Origin: Ruminococcaceae bacterium UBA2656
GTDB lineage: Bacteria > Bacillota > Clostridia > Oscillospirales > Acutalibacteraceae
Assembly (NCBI GenBank): GCA_002359465.1
Contig: DENA01000012.1
Coordinates: 51,094 to 72,483, forward strand
Length of the DNA: 21,390 nt
Direction of reading: 5' to 3'
Shown here: in pieces, positions 6,567-14,284 of the stretch
Position numbering within the stretch: position 1 is the first letter of the stretch
Layout: every line of letters begins with the position of its first letter
Program-made: the position numbers and the translations under genes
The notes under the pieces: model-generated
What the model was told of the DNA's origin: nothing
Databases searched by the model: none
Seen by the model: the letters and a program-made list of their open reading frames with translations, nothing else

Positions 6567-9461
6567 TCATTTTTCCAGTGCGGCGAACAGGCTTCGAAGC
6601 CTGATTTTCACTGCGCCGAGATTCGTAATTTCGTCTATCTTGATCTGCGTATAAATCTTGTCATGTGCTTCCAGAATACTGCGCACTTCGTCGGTGGTGA
6701 TGGCGTCTACGCCGCAGCCAAACGATACCAGCTGCACCAGGTTCATGTCGGGCTTGTCGCCGATATACTCGGCCGCCGCGTACAGCCTTGAATGGTAGGT
6801 CCACTGGTTCAGCACCTTCGTGGGAAAGCGTTTGACCTTGCTGCTCAGAACGTCCTCCGAAATGACCGCCGCGCCAAGGCTGACAATCAGCTTGTCGATT
6901 CCGTGATTGATTTCCGGGTCAAGGTGGTAGGGCCTTCCGCTCAGCACAATGATCTGCCGGTGCTGCTTCTGCGCTTCGGCAATGATCCGGTCGCCCTTTT
7001 CATGTATTTTTGCAAAGTAACCGTCATATTCCCGGTACGCTTCTTTGGCCGCCTTCTTTACCTCAAGAAAGGAAATATCTTCAAAATATTTGGAAAGTAT
7101 CCCGTGCATTTTAATCGGGAAATCATGCTTGCGGTGAATCCCCACGTAATCGTGGATGAGGCGGAAGCACTCCGGTATGTGCATGTTTGCGGAAATGACT
7201 TCGGGATAATAGGCGACCACCGGGCAGTTGTAATGATTGTCGCCAAGGCCCTCGTCAAAATTATAAGACATGCAGGGGTAGAAAATGGTTTTCACGCCCT
7301 CGTCGAGCAGCGCCTGCACGTGGCCGTGCATCAGCTTTGCGGGGAAGCATACCGTATCGGAGGGAATGGTGCTCTGCCCTTCAATGTAAAGCTCCCTGTT
7401 TGACAGAGGGGACAAAATTACTTCAAAACCAAGCTTTGTAAAAAATGTATGCCAGAACGGCAGCAGCTCATACAGGTTCAGACCCATCGGGATTCCGACT
7501 TTGCCTCTTTTGCCGGCTGCGGGCTGGTAGGAACGCAGAAGGCCGAGTTTGTAAGCGTACATGTTGAGCTCGTCGCTTGACGAACGTTTGGTCACCGGCT
7601 TTTCGCAGCGGTTTCCGCCGATAAAGCGGCGGTTTCCGCCGAAAATATTGATGGTCAGCCGGCAGTTGTTGTTACACAGCCCGCATGAAGTGACTTTTAC
7701 CTCATGCTTGAAGTCCTCCAGTTCGTCTCTGCCGATCATGGTGCTTTTCCCCGTGGATCTGTTTTTTGCGTAAATTCCTGCGCCGTACGCGCCCATCAGA
7801 CCGGAAATGTCCGGACGGGAGACGTCTACGCCCAGCTCGTTTTCAAATACGCGCAAAACAGCATCGTTCAGAAAAGTACCGCCCTGCACGACGATGTTCC
7901 GGCCCAGCTCTTCGGCGGAGGCGGCGCGGATGACCTTGTAGATGGCGTTTTTCACCACGCTGACGGAAAGACCGGCGGAAATGTCCTCGGTGGTCGCGCC
8001 GTCCTTCTGTGCCTGTTTGACCTGAGAATTCATAAACACGGTGCAGCGTGAACCCAGGTCGACGGGGTGCTTTGCAAACAGGCCGAGTTTTGCAAAATCT
8101 TCTATTTCATAGCCGAGCGTGTTGGCGAAGGTCTGTAAGAACGAACCGCAACCGGAGGAACAGGCTTCATTCAGAAAAATGTTGTCAACCGCCCCGTTGC
8201 GGATTTTAAAGCATTTCATATCCTGTCCGCCGATGTCGATGACAAAATCGACGTTCGGCAGAAAACATTTGGCCGCAGTGAAATGCGCCACGGTTTCCAC
8301 GATTCCAAAGTCAATATTGAAGGCGTTTTTTAAAAGCTCTTCGCCGTAGCCCGTCACGGCGCCGGCGGCGATCTGAATTCTCGGGTAACGGCTGTAAAGG
8401 CTGAGCAGGTATTCCCGGATAATCGGTACCGGGTTGCCCGAATTGCTGCGGTATATGGAATCCAGCACCTCGCCGTCTTTTCCTATCAGAACGGCCTTTA
8501 CCGTGGTGGAACCCGCGTCAATGCCGAGATACGCCTCTCCGGTGTAGCTTTCCGCGTCGCCGCGCGGCGCTTTGCACTGCGCGTGTCGATGTGTAAACGC
8601 GTCGTAGTCTGCCTTCGTTTCAAACAGCGGAGGAATGGAAAGAAAGTTCGCGGTGCTGCCGTAGGCGGCAATGCTCGCAAGCGCCGTTTCCAGGTCTGTT
8701 TCGGTATCACTGCTCAGCGCCGCGCCCAGCGCTACGAAATACAGGGAATTTTCGGGGCATACGCCCGCTGTTTTCAGCGCCTGGTCAAAGCTTGCGCGAA
8801 GCTGGGGCAGAAAGGTGAGCGGGCCGCCTAGGTAAATCACTTTTCCGGCTATTTTCCGGCCCTGCGCCAGTCCGGCAATCGTCTGGTTCGCCACGGCGGC
8901 GAAGATGCTGGCCGAAATATCGCTTTTGCGCGCGCCCTGATTCAGCAGGGGTTGAACGTCCGATTTCGCAAACACGCCGCAGCGTGAGGCAATGGTGTAA
9001 ATTTTCTCGTACTGTTCGGCAAGCTGATCCATCTCATCCAGGGAAATGTTCAGCAATGTTGCCATCTGGTCGATAAACGCGCCGGTTCCCCCGGCACAGG
9101 AGCCGTTCATGCGGACTTCTGTGCCGCCGGATAAAAACAGCATTTTCGCGTCTTCTCCGCCGAGCTCAATGATGACGTCCGCGTCCGGAATCAGTTTGCC
9201 GATTGCCACGCGCGTCGCATAGACTTCCTGAATAAACGGCAGCTTGCATGACTGTGAAATACCCATTCCGGCAGAACCCGAAACCGTGAGCTGGGCGCTT
9301 TTGCCCTTGAGGATATCCCTGTTGATTCTTGTGAGAAGTTCCGACATTTTTTGCGTAATCTGGGAAAAATGCCTCTCATAAGACTGATATATGATTTGAT
9401 TTCCGTCGTCCAGCACCACGCATTTTATCGTGGTAGAGCCGACATCCAAGCCTATTTTCAT
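6567..9461 (-). CDS. Double BadF/HgdC-type ATPase (acyl-CoA dehydratase activase) with DUF2229 region
   Basis: The 964-residue protein carries two tandem ASKHA-fold activase domains. Domain 1 starts KIGLDVGSTTIK, with cluster motifs SCAGGTGAF (Cys122) and SRCGVFAKSDVQ (Cys161). Domain 2 starts YLGIDAGSTTVK near residue 312, with ACSSGCGSF (Cys434, Cys438) and SRCTVFMNSQVK (Cys473). In single-domain activases a dimer shares one [4Fe-4S] cluster using two cysteines per subunit, so here one chain may hold the whole site. A third region (about 590-964, DUF2229-like) begins with CGLCNNNC (593-600) plus Cys619. Family role: ATP-driven transfer of a low-potential electron to a dehydratase-type partner, encoded next. 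The start is the ATG with GGTGG six bases upstream. An ATG at 9494 lacks a ribosome binding site and lies at the predicted transcript start. Confidence 0.88.
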   Translation of the reverse strand: MKIGLDVGSTTIKCVVLDDGNQIIYQSYERHFSQITQKMSELLTRINRDILKGKSAQLTVSGSAGMGISQSCKLPFIQEVYATRVAIGKLIPDADVIIELGGEDAKMLFLSGGTEVRMNGSCAGGTGAFIDQMATLLNISLDEMDQLAEQYEKIYTIASRCGVFAKSDVQPLLNQGARKSDISASIFAAVANQTIAGLAQGRKIAGKVIYLGGPLTFLPQLRASFDQALKTAGVCPENSLYFVALGAALSSDTETDLETALASIAAYGSTANFLSIPPLFETKADYDAFTHRHAQCKAPRGDAESYTGEAYLGIDAGSTTVKAVLIGKDGEVLDSIYRSNSGNPVPIIREYLLSLYSRYPRIQIAAGAVTGYGEELLKNAFNIDFGIVETVAHFTAAKCFLPNVDFVIDIGGQDMKCFKIRNGAVDNIFLNEACSSGCGSFLQTFANTLGYEIEDFAKLGLFAKHPVDLGSRCTVFMNSQVKQAQKDGATTEDISAGLSVSVVKNAIYKVIRAASAEELGRNIVVQGGTFLNDAVLRVFENELGVDVSRPDISGLMGAYGAGIYAKNRSTGKSTMIGRDELEDFKHEVKVTSCGLCNNNCRLTINIFGGNRRFIGGNRCEKPVTKRSSSDELNMYAYKLGLLRSYQPAAGKRGKVGIPMGLNLYELLPFWHTFFTKLGFEVILSPLSNRELYIEGQSTIPSDTVCFPAKLMHGHVQALLDEGVKTIFYPCMSYNFDEGLGDNHYNCPVVAYYPEVISANMHIPECFRLIHDYVGIHRKHDFPIKMHGILSKYFEDISFLEVKKAAKEAYREYDGYFAKIHEKGDRIIAEAQKQHRQIIVLSGRPYHLDPEINHGIDKLIVSLGAAVISEDVLSSKVKRFPTKVLNQWTYHSRLYAAAEYIGDKPDMNLVQLVSFGCGVDAITTDEVRSILEAHDKIYTQIKIDEITNLGAVKIRLRSLFAALEK

Positions 9462-9509
9462 ATCATGCCACCGTTTCTGATTATATTGTTCCATGAACGA
9501 TAATAATAC

Positions 9510-9539
9510 ATTTTAGCCCAAATTAGTCCACATTGTCAA
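9510..9539 (-). promoter_or_regulatory. Sigma-A-like promoter of the activase operon
   Basis: On the minus strand a perfect TTGACA (9534-9539) is followed after 18 bases by TAAAAT (9510-9515). The start point near 9503 gives a leader of about 40 bases before the activase ATG. Confidence 0.75.
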
Positions 9540-9635
9540 GCGATGCCGTGTAAATCTTCCCGGCCTTTCGTGCGCCGGGTTTAGGGAAAATACCGAACTG
9601 CCGTATGTCCGGCGCGGGTTTCGACAGGTTTGCTC

Positions 9636-9664
9636 TTTCCACAGATGGAACAATATGCTACAAT
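9636..9664 (+). promoter_or_regulatory. Possible promoter upstream of the repeat element
   Basis: TTTCCA (9636-9641) and TACAAT (9659-9664) are 17 bases apart, and TG-n precedes the -10. A transcript would cross the whole repeat before reaching the flavoprotein gene, a leader of about 235 bases. Confidence 0.45.
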
Positions 9665-9720
9665 CATTATAAAGGAATTCTAAATATTGTTATTCTTTAA
9701 ATTAGATGATAAGATATATT

Positions 9721-9840
9721 CAGGCTGTCGATAAAGTTGCGCAACCGCAAAATCGCGGAGCAATTTTGCTTACTGCGTTGGCTGCGCTTGCAGCCTTGCC
9801 TTGCACGATTTCTCGATGCCCTAAAGAATTTAACAACTTT
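9721..9840. repeat. Hairpin-rich repeat-like element (candidate MITE/REP-type)
   Basis: Within 120 bases lie a 10-base palindrome GTTGCGCAAC (9736-9745), a 7-bp stem GCAAAAT/ATTTTGC (9747-9753 with 9763-9769) and a 6-bp stem GGCTGC/GCAGCC with a GCTT loop (9780-9795). The ends carry the inverted match AAAGTTG (9733-9739) / CAACTTT (9834-9840). Density of nested symmetry in a non-coding spacer is typical of small mobile or REP-like elements. Only one copy is in the window, so repetition in the genome is inference. Confidence 0.5.
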
Positions 9841-9869
9841 TTTAATGAAAATTAGCTTTTCGGGAGAGC

Positions 9870-9897
9870 TTGTTATAAAACAGCTTTTCTGTATGAT
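9870..9897 (+). promoter_or_regulatory. Promoter-like pair before the flavoprotein gene
   Basis: TTGTTA (9870-9875) and TATGAT (9892-9897) are 16 bases apart. The start point would fall near 9904, only a few bases before the GTG start and about 14 before the alternative TTG. Confidence 0.4.
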
Positions 9898-9908
9898 TGT
9901 GAAAGCGG

Positions 9909-10523
9909 GTGATCGGCTTGCATGCGGATGCCGTACGGGAAGGTTCGCCGGAACAAAAACTGGTTCTTGTATTTTTCGGTTCTCCGAATCAAAACGGGAC
10001 CACGGCGGCGCTTTTACATGAATTTCTGAAGCCGTTTGAAGGGTTCGCCCGGGTCGAGACGGTTGACGCTTACGAACGGAATATTGCGCCGTGCATTGCC
10101 TGCAACGTCTGCGCCGGGGAAGAGAGATGCTCGCAGCCGGATTTCGATGATATCGACGCGCTGATCCGCGCCGCGGACGTGATTGTTGTCGCCACGCCGG
10201 TTTACAACCTCAGCCTGCCCGCGCCGCTCAAAGCGATTTTCGACCGTACGCAGCGGTACTTTGCGGCCCGCTTTTCGCTTGGAATTCCCAATCCGGTCGA
10301 AAAGCATAAAACTGCGGCCCTGCTGGTTACCTGCGGCTCCAGGGACTGCGAAGGCGCCCAAATTATTTCCCGTCAGTTAAAACCGGCGTTCTCCGTGATC
10401 AATACGGCGATGGAGGACATGGTTGTCTGGCCGGGAACAGATTTTGACGGCGGCCGGGAAACGCTTAAAAAAGCGCAAAAGTCCGCCCGGGACCTTGCGC
10501 TTGCCATACAATGTGAATTGTGA
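9909..10523 (+). CDS. Flavodoxin-fold oxidoreductase with iron-sulfur flavoprotein (Isf-like) cysteine motif
   Basis: The 204-residue protein has the FMN-reductase/flavodoxin-like fold: LVLVFFGSPNQNGTT (18-32) is the FMN phosphate loop and VVATPVYNLSLPAPLKAIFDR the second FMN region. Between them is PCIACNVCAGEERC (61-74), a C-x2-C-x2-C-x5-C spacing. It fits the compact motif (C-x2-C-x2-C-x4-7-C) that binds a [4Fe-4S] cluster in archaeal iron-sulfur flavoprotein Isf. The likely role is electron transfer between ferredoxin-like and other acceptors; NAD(P)H-dependent FMN reductase is the alternative. It is cytoplasmic. The start is uncertain: GTG at 9909 has no clear ribosome site, while TTG at 9918 follows GGGTGA. 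The gene is divergent from the activase operon. The downstream yebC promoter overlaps its end. Confidence 0.82.
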   Translation: MIGLHADAVREGSPEQKLVLVFFGSPNQNGTTAALLHEFLKPFEGFARVETVDAYERNIAPCIACNVCAGEERCSQPDFDDIDALIRAADVIVVATPVYNLSLPAPLKAIFDRTQRYFAARFSLGIPNPVEKHKTAALLVTCGSRDCEGAQIISRQLKPAFSVINTAMEDMVVWPGTDFDGGRETLKKAQKSARDLALAIQCEL

Positions 10524-10529
10524 TATTAT
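10501..10529 (+). promoter_or_regulatory. Sigma-A-like promoter of yebC
   Basis: TTGCCA (10501-10506) and TATTAT (10524-10529) are 17 bases apart, with TG-n directly before the -10. The -35 and spacer lie inside the flavoprotein coding region and the stop TGA supplies the extended -10 TG. Confidence 0.65.
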
Positions 10530-10563
10530 AAAATGTAGCCTTATTATTTGGGAGGATTAAAAT

Positions 10564-11304
10564 ATGTCAGGCCATTCAAAATGGAATAATATTAAACGTA
10601 AAAAAGAAAAAACAGACGGCGCAAAAGCCAAGGTGTTTACGAAAATCGGCCGTGAGCTTGCCGTAGCGGTAAAAGAAGGCGGCGGCCCGGACCCCAATAC
10701 GAATTCGAAGTTAAAGGACTGCATTGCCAAGGCGAAAGCAAACAATGTGCCGAATGACAATATTGAACGTATTATTAAAAAAGCAGCCGGAGACGGGGAC
10801 GATACCAAGTATGAAAACATTACATACGAGGGATACGGCCCGAACGGCATCGCGGTGATTGTGGAAACGCTGACGGACAACCGCAACCGTACCGCCGGCG
10901 ACGTCCGCCATTATTTCGATAAATTCGGCGGAAACCTCGGAACCAGCGGCTGCGTTTCGTTTATGTTTGCATCAAAGGGCGTCATTATCATTGAAAAGGA
11001 AGGTCTGGAAGAAGACAAGGTTATGGAAGACTGCCTTGAAGCGGGCGCGTCCGATTTTCAGGCGGATGAAGACGTATTTGAAATCTATACGGAGCAGGAC
11101 GATTTCAGCGGTGTGCGTGACGACCTTGAAAAGAAGGGTTATGAATTCGTTTCCGCGGAGGTGGAAATGGTGCCAAACACCTATTCGACGCTGACCGATG
11201 AGGAGTCCGTCACCAAGATGCAGCGTCTGCTGGATGCCCTTGAAGACAACGACGACGTGCAAAATGTTTGGCACAACTGGGATAATCCCGATATGGATGA
11301 CTAA
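10564..11304 (+). CDS. yebC: YebC/PmpR (TACO1) family protein
   Basis: The 246-residue protein matches the YebC family along its full length. It opens with the hallmark [21 protein letters not shown] segment and continues with [49 protein letters not shown] and [19 protein letters not shown], ending in the acidic domain with MVPNTY. The family was first annotated as DNA-binding regulators; mitochondrial TACO1 and more recent bacterial work point to a ribosome-associated role in translating difficult, proline-rich stretches. It is cytoplasmic. GGGAGG lies about eight bases before the ATG, and the gene has its own promoter overlapping the upstream gene. The pseudokinase gene starts 48 bases after its stop with no clear terminator between, so co-transcription is possible. 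Confidence 0.95.
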   Translation: MSGHSKWNNIKRKKEKTDGAKAKVFTKIGRELAVAVKEGGGPDPNTNSKLKDCIAKAKANNVPNDNIERIIKKAAGDGDDTKYENITYEGYGPNGIAVIVETLTDNRNRTAGDVRHYFDKFGGNLGTSGCVSFMFASKGVIIIEKEGLEEDKVMEDCLEAGASDFQADEDVFEIYTEQDDFSGVRDDLEKKGYEFVSAEVEMVPNTYSTLTDEESVTKMQRLLDALEDNDDVQNVWHNWDNPDMDD

Positions 11305-11352
11305 CAATATTAGAAAGTTTTTCCATATTTTGTGAAACATGGAGGAAGCAAG

Positions 11353-13044
11353 ATGACTGGCTTTGACAATCTATGTATGAACTGCATGTCCGATACAAAC
11401 GGTAAAGCCGAGTGTTCCAATTGCGGCTTCAGTTCTGCCGAGTCTCAAATGCACCATGCGCTTCCGTACAGGACCAGATTGCAGAAACGGTATATCGTCG
11501 GCCGCGCCAAGAAAAGCAACGGCGAGGGCATTACCTATATCGGCTACGATACGGTTTTGAACATACCGATCGAGCTGCGCGAATTCTTTCCGCAGACCCT
11601 GTGCGAAAGACCCGGCAACGGGGCGGATATCCGTGTGATCGGCGGAAGCGAGATCATATTTGACGAGTGTCTTGCCGCCTTTTTAAATTATTCAAGAGAG
11701 GTCGCGCACATGCGCGAGCTTTCTGCCATTGTGCAGATTTATGATATATTTGAAGAAAATCATACAGCTTATACCGTTTCCGAATGGAATGAAAGCATTA
11801 CACTGCGCTATTTTGTGGAGCGCAGCGGCGGCAACCTGAGCTGGAACGCCGCGCGCCAGCTGTTTATGCCGGTTTTGTCCGCGCTGAGTTCCATGCAGGC
11901 GGCGGGAATCAGGCATCTTGGCATTTCTCCCGATACACTGAATATTATGCAGGACGGAAGAATGAAGCTTGGCAGCTTCTGTATCGGCGCCGTCCGCCGG
12001 ATGGACACCGACCTGCCCCCGGATCTGGTTCCGGGCTGCGCCGCCATTGAACAGTATGTGATGGATTATGTGCCCAATGAATCGACGGATGTCTACGGCT
12101 TTGCCGCTTCTTTGTTTTTTGCCCTGACGGGCACCATTCCGCAGGACGCCTTAAAGAGACGCACCGATATGCGCCTTTTGATTCCGACCAGTATTATGCG
12201 CAATCTGCCGCCCCATGTTGTGACCGCAATGGCCAACGCGCTGCAGGTTTCTCCCGATAAACGGACGCCGACTTTTGAAAGGCTCCGCGCCGAGCTGTCT
12301 GCCGCGCCAACCGTGACCGCAACCATTGAAGAGACGCAGAGAATACACCGGACGTCTCCCGAGCCGGAGGAAGACGACGGAAAAAAAGGCGTTCCCAATT
12401 TTGTGTGGGTTATCCTCACGTGTGTGGCTGCGCTGATCGTATTCACCATTGTGGGGATTATCTGGATTTCCAACACGGATAAGGGCGATGCGGCGACGCT
12501 TGCGTCGGAAGCCTCACAGGCTGAATCCGCTGCGTCGGATTCCGTGAATGCCGCGATGGATTCTGTGGAATCCACCGACCCCAACCTGATTGAAGCCCCC
12601 AATCTGGTAGGCCAGATTTTCCAAGAGCAGGCGGAGTCCGACGCCTCTTCTGCCAGCCAGGATTATCAAGTGTTGCTGTCCAGCAAACAATTCAGCGATA
12701 CGATACCGGAGGGCAGCATTATTTCCCAGTCGCCCGCCGCGGGCACTAAAATGGCAAAAGGAACGGCAATTGTGGTGGTTGTCAGCGAAGGAGCCGCCGT
12801 GCGCACGCTTCCGCCTATTGCGGGCAAATCCCTTGCAGACGCTTCGGAGACTGTCACATCCGCCGGCTTTACGCCTACAAAAACAGAGGAATACAGTTCT
12901 ACGGTGGAGCAGGGAACGGTAATCGGCTACAAGGATGTGAAGGAAGGCAGTCAGATGGCTTACGGTTCACAGGTTGTCATCGTTGTCAGCAAAGGCCCGG
13001 AGCAGAGCGGCGCTGCCAGTACCGCAGCCGATTCGGCTCCCTGA
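11353..13044 (+). CDS. Zinc-ribbon / pseudokinase / TM / PASTA-domain membrane protein
   Basis: The 563-residue protein has four parts: a zinc ribbon (CMNC at 8-11, CSNC at 21-24), a Ser/Thr kinase-like domain (about 40-320), one transmembrane helix (350-372) and two PASTA repeats (about 414-479 and 484-548). It resembles PrkC/PknB-type sensor kinases that bind muropeptides outside the cell. The catalytic residues are gone: VAIK reads IELR (Lys to Arg, near 76), the HRD loop reads HLGISPD (188-194), DFG reads SFC (208-210), and the glycine loop is degenerate. The C-lobe is preserved (PGCAAIEQY, STDVYGFAAS, ALTGTIPQDALKRR). It is therefore probably a pseudokinase that senses or scaffolds. The ATG has GGAGG seven bases upstream; an in-frame GTG at 11332 does not. 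A strong terminator follows. Confidence 0.9.
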   Translation: MTGFDNLCMNCMSDTNGKAECSNCGFSSAESQMHHALPYRTRLQKRYIVGRAKKSNGEGITYIGYDTVLNIPIELREFFPQTLCERPGNGADIRVIGGSEIIFDECLAAFLNYSREVAHMRELSAIVQIYDIFEENHTAYTVSEWNESITLRYFVERSGGNLSWNAARQLFMPVLSALSSMQAAGIRHLGISPDTLNIMQDGRMKLGSFCIGAVRRMDTDLPPDLVPGCAAIEQYVMDYVPNESTDVYGFAASLFFALTGTIPQDALKRRTDMRLLIPTSIMRNLPPHVVTAMANALQVSPDKRTPTFERLRAELSAAPTVTATIEETQRIHRTSPEPEEDDGKKGVPNFVWVILTCVAALIVFTIVGIIWISNTDKGDAATLASEASQAESAASDSVNAAMDSVESTDPNLIEAPNLVGQIFQEQAESDASSASQDYQVLLSSKQFSDTIPEGSIISQSPAAGTKMAKGTAIVVVVSEGAAVRTLPPIAGKSLADASETVTSAGFTPTKTEEYSSTVEQGTVIGYKDVKEGSQMAYGSQVVIVVSKGPEQSGAASTAADSAP

Positions 13045-13093
13045 ACGAAAGAGAAGAGCAGTTCCGGAAGCTAAAAAATAAAGACGATCAGAT

Positions 13094-13141
13094 AAAGAGT
13101 TTGAAATTGGCGTAAAATTCGCTATTTTCAAGCTCTTTTTA
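13094..13141 (+). terminator. Rho-independent terminator after the pseudokinase gene
   Basis: A 19-base stem (13094-13112 with 13120-13138; one mismatch, two G-T pairs) closes a TAAAATT loop and runs into a T-rich tract. It ends the yebC/pseudokinase transcript. Confidence 0.85.
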
Positions 13142-13191
13142 TTTTGAAAAGCTCTTTCCGCTTTTTTTATCAATTCATTACAAATATTTAA

Positions 13192-13221
13192 CTGTCATAT
13201 TGCTTCGGTTAGCCATATAAT
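13192..13221 (+). promoter_or_regulatory. Promoter of the deacetylase gene; sigma-A or sigma-E-like
   Basis: A TATAAT (13216-13221) has CTGTCA (13192-13197) 18 bases upstream, acceptable for sigma-A. The same DNA also reads TCATATT (13195-13201) and CATATAAT (13214-13221), close to the sigma-E elements KMATATT and CATACAnT, but with 12 rather than about 14 bases between them. Which sigma factor uses it is open. Confidence 0.5.
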
Positions 13222-13262
13222 AGAACTATAAAAGGCCAATATCTGACAAGGAATGAGTGAAT

Positions 13263-14282
13263 ATGAGTAACCCCGAAAAACTGAAGCTGGGAAAAAGAGC
13301 CCGCCACATTTTTATTGTGGCGGCGGTTCTTATTCTTTTTGTTTCCGTGGGAGCGCTGGCTTTTAATGTTGAGGGTCAGGCCGGGATGACCCTCATGGCT
13401 AAGCCGACCATGGCCGCAGTGCAGCCACACACAGGAAATACGGCGGAGGCATCTTCTGACGGCGCGTCTTCCCGTCTGCTTCCGGAAAATTTTCCGCAGC
13501 CAAATCCTTCCGCCTCCGATTCCTCTTCTGCCGCGCATCCATCCGGCACAAAGGATTCCGGCGCCCCGGAAAAACTGATGGACCCTGCCGTTTATCAGGC
13601 CATGTATCCCGGCCTGTATGCCGGTTCCATAGAACCAGACGCTGAAAAGAAGAATAAAACCGTGTACCTGACTTTTGACGACGGCCCGTCCAACCTTACT
13701 GTTCCGCTGCTGGATGTGCTGGACCGGTTTCACATAAAGGCAACGTTTTTTGTCGTAGGGCATACCGATCCGCAGAGCATAAAGGCGATGAAAGAAATTG
13801 TGGACCGCGGCCACGCGATCGGCGTACATTCCTACACCCATCGGTATCAGCAGATCTATGCCACACCGGCGGCGTTTCTGACTGATTTTTCTGAAATGCA
13901 TGATTTGATTTTAAAAAACACGGGATTTGACACAAAAATATACCGCTATGCCGGTGGAAGCGTCAACGATTATAACCGTAACACGGCGAGGGCGATTATA
14001 ACGGAGATGAACCGGCGCGGCTATGTTTATTATGATTGGAATGTCAGCTCGGGGGATGCCGAGCGCGGCAGCACCACGCAGTCAATTTACAGGAGCACGG
14101 TCAGCGAAGTGCGCCGGCATAACGATTCCGTTGTCTTGTTTCACAATACAAAATACAAAGGCAATACGCTTGCTGAACTTCCGAAAATCATAGCAACGCT
14201 TCAAAAAGAAGGTTATTCCTTTGATAAACTCGACCCGGGTGTAGACAATACGCCATATATATTCAAAATCCCCGCGCAATAA
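13263..14282 (+). CDS. CE4 polysaccharide deacetylase, membrane-anchored
   Basis: The 339-residue protein has an N-terminal signal-anchor helix (about 15-34), a Ser/Ala/Pro-rich linker to about residue 105 and a NodB-type CE4 domain. It should remove N-acetyl groups from cell-wall glycan outside the membrane. Motif 1 is TFDDGPS (137-143, Asp139-Asp140), the metal ligands are in HSYTH (His189, His193), motif 3 is RYAGGS (228-233; Ala replaces the usual Pro), motif 4 is DWNVSSGD (from Asp258) and motif 5 is VLFHNT (His294). All catalytic residues are present. The start is uncertain: AAGGA lies ten bases before the ATG and four before an in-frame GTG at 13257. Substrate may be peptidoglycan; a sporulation role is only suggested by the promoter. 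Confidence 0.92.
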   Translation: MSNPEKLKLGKRARHIFIVAAVLILFVSVGALAFNVEGQAGMTLMAKPTMAAVQPHTGNTAEASSDGASSRLLPENFPQPNPSASDSSSAAHPSGTKDSGAPEKLMDPAVYQAMYPGLYAGSIEPDAEKKNKTVYLTFDDGPSNLTVPLLDVLDRFHIKATFFVVGHTDPQSIKAMKEIVDRGHAIGVHSYTHRYQQIYATPAAFLTDFSEMHDLILKNTGFDTKIYRYAGGSVNDYNRNTARAIITEMNRRGYVYYDWNVSSGDAERGSTTQSIYRSTVSEVRRHNDSVVLFHNTKYKGNTLAELPKIIATLQKEGYSFDKLDPGVDNTPYIFKIPAQ

Positions 14283-14284
14283 AG

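Larger units (their letters stand above)
9540..9908. other. Non-coding stretch between activase operon and flavoprotein gene
   Basis: No supported gene is present. It holds a possible plus-strand promoter (9636-9664), a structured repeat-like element (9721-9840) and a second promoter-like pair (9870-9897). The open frame starting at 9737 runs through the hairpins of the repeat and shows no recognisable protein features, so it is not called. Confidence 0.6.

Noticed and set aside
9462..9494. Upstream ATG extending the activase by 11 residues
   Set aside because: It has no ribosome binding site, lies about nine bases from the predicted transcript start, and the family begins at the KIGLDVGS segment.
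9737..10021. Open reading frame of 94 codons across the repeat element
   Set aside because: It runs through perfect hairpins, overlaps the flavoprotein gene in another frame and shows no recognisable domain.
11332..11352. Upstream GTG extending the pseudokinase by seven residues
   Set aside because: The GGAGG site falls inside this extension, correctly spaced for the ATG at 11353.
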